DNA of 6,406 bases from Candidatus Poseidoniaceae archaeon (GTDB lineage: Archaea; Thermoplasmatota; Poseidoniia; Poseidoniales; Poseidoniaceae). Made by a program: the position numbers and the translations under genes. Under the pieces are notes generated by a model. It was not told the origin of the DNA. It saw only the letters and a program-made list of their open reading frames with translations, and ran no database searches. Every line of letters starts with the position of its first letter. The first letter of the stretch is position 1. This document shows, piece by piece, positions 5,508 to 6,406 of this stretch. The stretch is from the NCBI GenBank assembly GCA_013330765.1, contig DUHU01000269.1, positions 1-6,406 on the forward strand, given 5' to 3'.

Positions 5508-6406
5508 GTGCAGGACGACCCTCCGGTTGCGGTGGTTGGCAGTGGCATTGCCGGCCTTTTCTGTGCCCTTCGGCTGGCGGAGGGTGGATTGAACGTCCAG
5601 GTCTACACAAAACGCAGGACTCAAGACTCGTCGACGAATTGGGCCCAAGGCGGCATTGCCGCCATTCTGGACAAAACCGCGACGGAAGCGATCGAAGCCC
5701 ACGTGCAGGACACCCTTTCGGCGGGTGCTGGCGCATGCGATGAGACCGTGGTCAGGGCCGTGGTCGGTGAGGCAGGAGACCGCATCCGCGACCTGCTTCA
5801 ACTCGGGGTGAACTTCCAACGCGACGAGGAAGGCGAACTCCATCTTGTTCGTGAGGGGGGGCACAGCTCTCGCCGGATTTTGCATGCAAAAGACGCGACA
5901 GGAAGGGAAATCGAGCGGTCGTTGATCGACGCCATCAGCGCCAATGATGCCATCACGGTCCACAGCGACACCATCGTCATCGACCTGATTCGAAGGAACC
6001 ACGCCGACCCTTCGAGCGGCGTGGTCGGGCTATGGGTTCAACCCGAAGATGACGTGGAGGTGCACACCGTTCCTGCTTCAGCGGTGGTGTTGGCCACCGG
6101 AGGCGCTGGGCAACTTTGGGCGCCTACGACGAACCCTCCTGTCTCCACCGGGGACGGTTTGGCCATGGCAGCACGCTTTGGGGCTCGCATCAAGGACATG
6201 GCCTTCGTACAGTTCCATCCGACCACAATCGAACACCCGAGGCGGACCTTCCTCATCACCGAAGCGCTGCGCGGGGAAGGCGCCGTCCTGCTTGACGACA
6301 GCGGATTGGCCGCGTGGCGTGCATCTGGGAACGTGGACCCTGCACCTTACTCCTTCACGTTAGACGCCTCACCGAAAGGGTCCATGGGCCCCCGGGATTT
6401 GGTCGC
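5508..6406 (+). CDS. nadB: L-aspartate oxidase, partial at 3' end
   Basis: NadB is an FAD enzyme that oxidises L-aspartate to iminoaspartate, the first step of de novo NAD synthesis; NadA then makes quinolinate. Oxygen or fumarate can accept the electrons in known family members. The visible 299 codons begin at GTG 5508 and run off the right edge; family members are usually about 500-540 residues. The dinucleotide-binding motif GSGIAG is at 11-16 (VAVVGSGIAGLFCALRL). Family-typical blocks follow: SSTNWAQGGIAAI (41-53), HVQDTLSAGAGACD (65-78), REGGHSSRRILHAKDATGRE (115-134), LATGGAGQL (195-203), TTNPPVSTGDG (207-217), FHPT (236-239), TEALRGEGA (251-259) and PRDLVA at the edge. E116, H237 and R296 line up with residues placed at the E. 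coli active site (E121, H244, R290), from memory of that enzyme. The REGGHSSRRILHA block distinguishes it from succinate dehydrogenase or fumarate reductase flavoproteins. It is divergent from the membrane gene, with a 79-base spacer. Confidence 0.94.
   Translation, partial: MQDDPPVAVVGSGIAGLFCALRLAEGGLNVQVYTKRRTQDSSTNWAQGGIAAILDKTATEAIEAHVQDTLSAGAGACDETVVRAVVGEAGDRIRDLLQLGVNFQRDEEGELHLVREGGHSSRRILHAKDATGREIERSLIDAISANDAITVHSDTIVIDLIRRNHADPSSGVVGLWVQPEDDVEVHTVPASAVVLATGGAGQLWAPTTNPPVSTGDGLAMAARFGARIKDMAFVQFHPTTIEHPRRTFLITEALRGEGAVLLDDSGLAAWRASGNVDPAPYSFTLDASPKGSMGPRDLV

Noticed and set aside
5313..6002. Minus-strand open frame of 229 codons opposite nadB
   Set aside because: The plus strand encodes unmistakable NadB motifs throughout; the opposite frame also overlaps the start of the membrane gene and has no recognisable features.
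1..6406. Search for tRNA, rRNA, mobile element, CRISPR or defence cassette
   Set aside because: Gene coverage is almost complete with housekeeping genes, and the gaps of 9, 117 and 79 bases hold no cloverleaf, terminal repeat pair with transposase, or array.

Overview
The window reads as part of a high-GC (about 60% by eye) archaeal chromosome, most likely a planktonic euryarchaeon of the Marine Group II / Poseidoniales kind. The supporting evidence is an archaeal-style SMC N-terminus and ATPase core, a kleisin gene directly behind smc, Shine-Dalgarno sequences of the GGAGG/GAGGTGA type on three genes next to one gene that looks leaderless, and a nadB gene. The lineage is an inference from protein style; no marker such as rRNA is present.

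From left to right there are four protein genes. At 2-700 (minus) lies the 5' part of scpA, running off the left edge. At 710-4573 (minus) lies a complete smc of 1287 residues. At 4691-5428 (minus) lies a 245-residue four-helix membrane protein with a C-terminal zinc-ribbon-like Cys4 motif, family not recognised. At 5508-6406 (plus) lies the first 299 codons of nadB (L-aspartate oxidase), running off the right edge. Coding density is high. The only non-coding stretches are 9 bases (scpA/smc), 117 bases (smc/membrane gene) and 79 bases (the divergent spacer before nadB).

smc and scpA form a tight two-gene unit: nine bases separate them and the scpA ribosome binding site overlaps the smc stop codon, which fits co-production of the two subunits of the chromosome-organising SMC-kleisin complex. 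The 117-base gap upstream of smc holds two perfect inverted repeats. One is a 9-bp stem behind the membrane gene. The other is a 7-bp dyad just in front of the smc ribosome binding site. The membrane gene and nadB are divergently transcribed from a short shared spacer.

I do not see a CRISPR array, mobile element, RNA gene or an evident new defence-type system. The points most worth a second look are the roughly 100-residue alanine/glutamate-rich tail on SMC, the dyad at the smc leader, and the uncharacterised membrane/zinc-ribbon protein.
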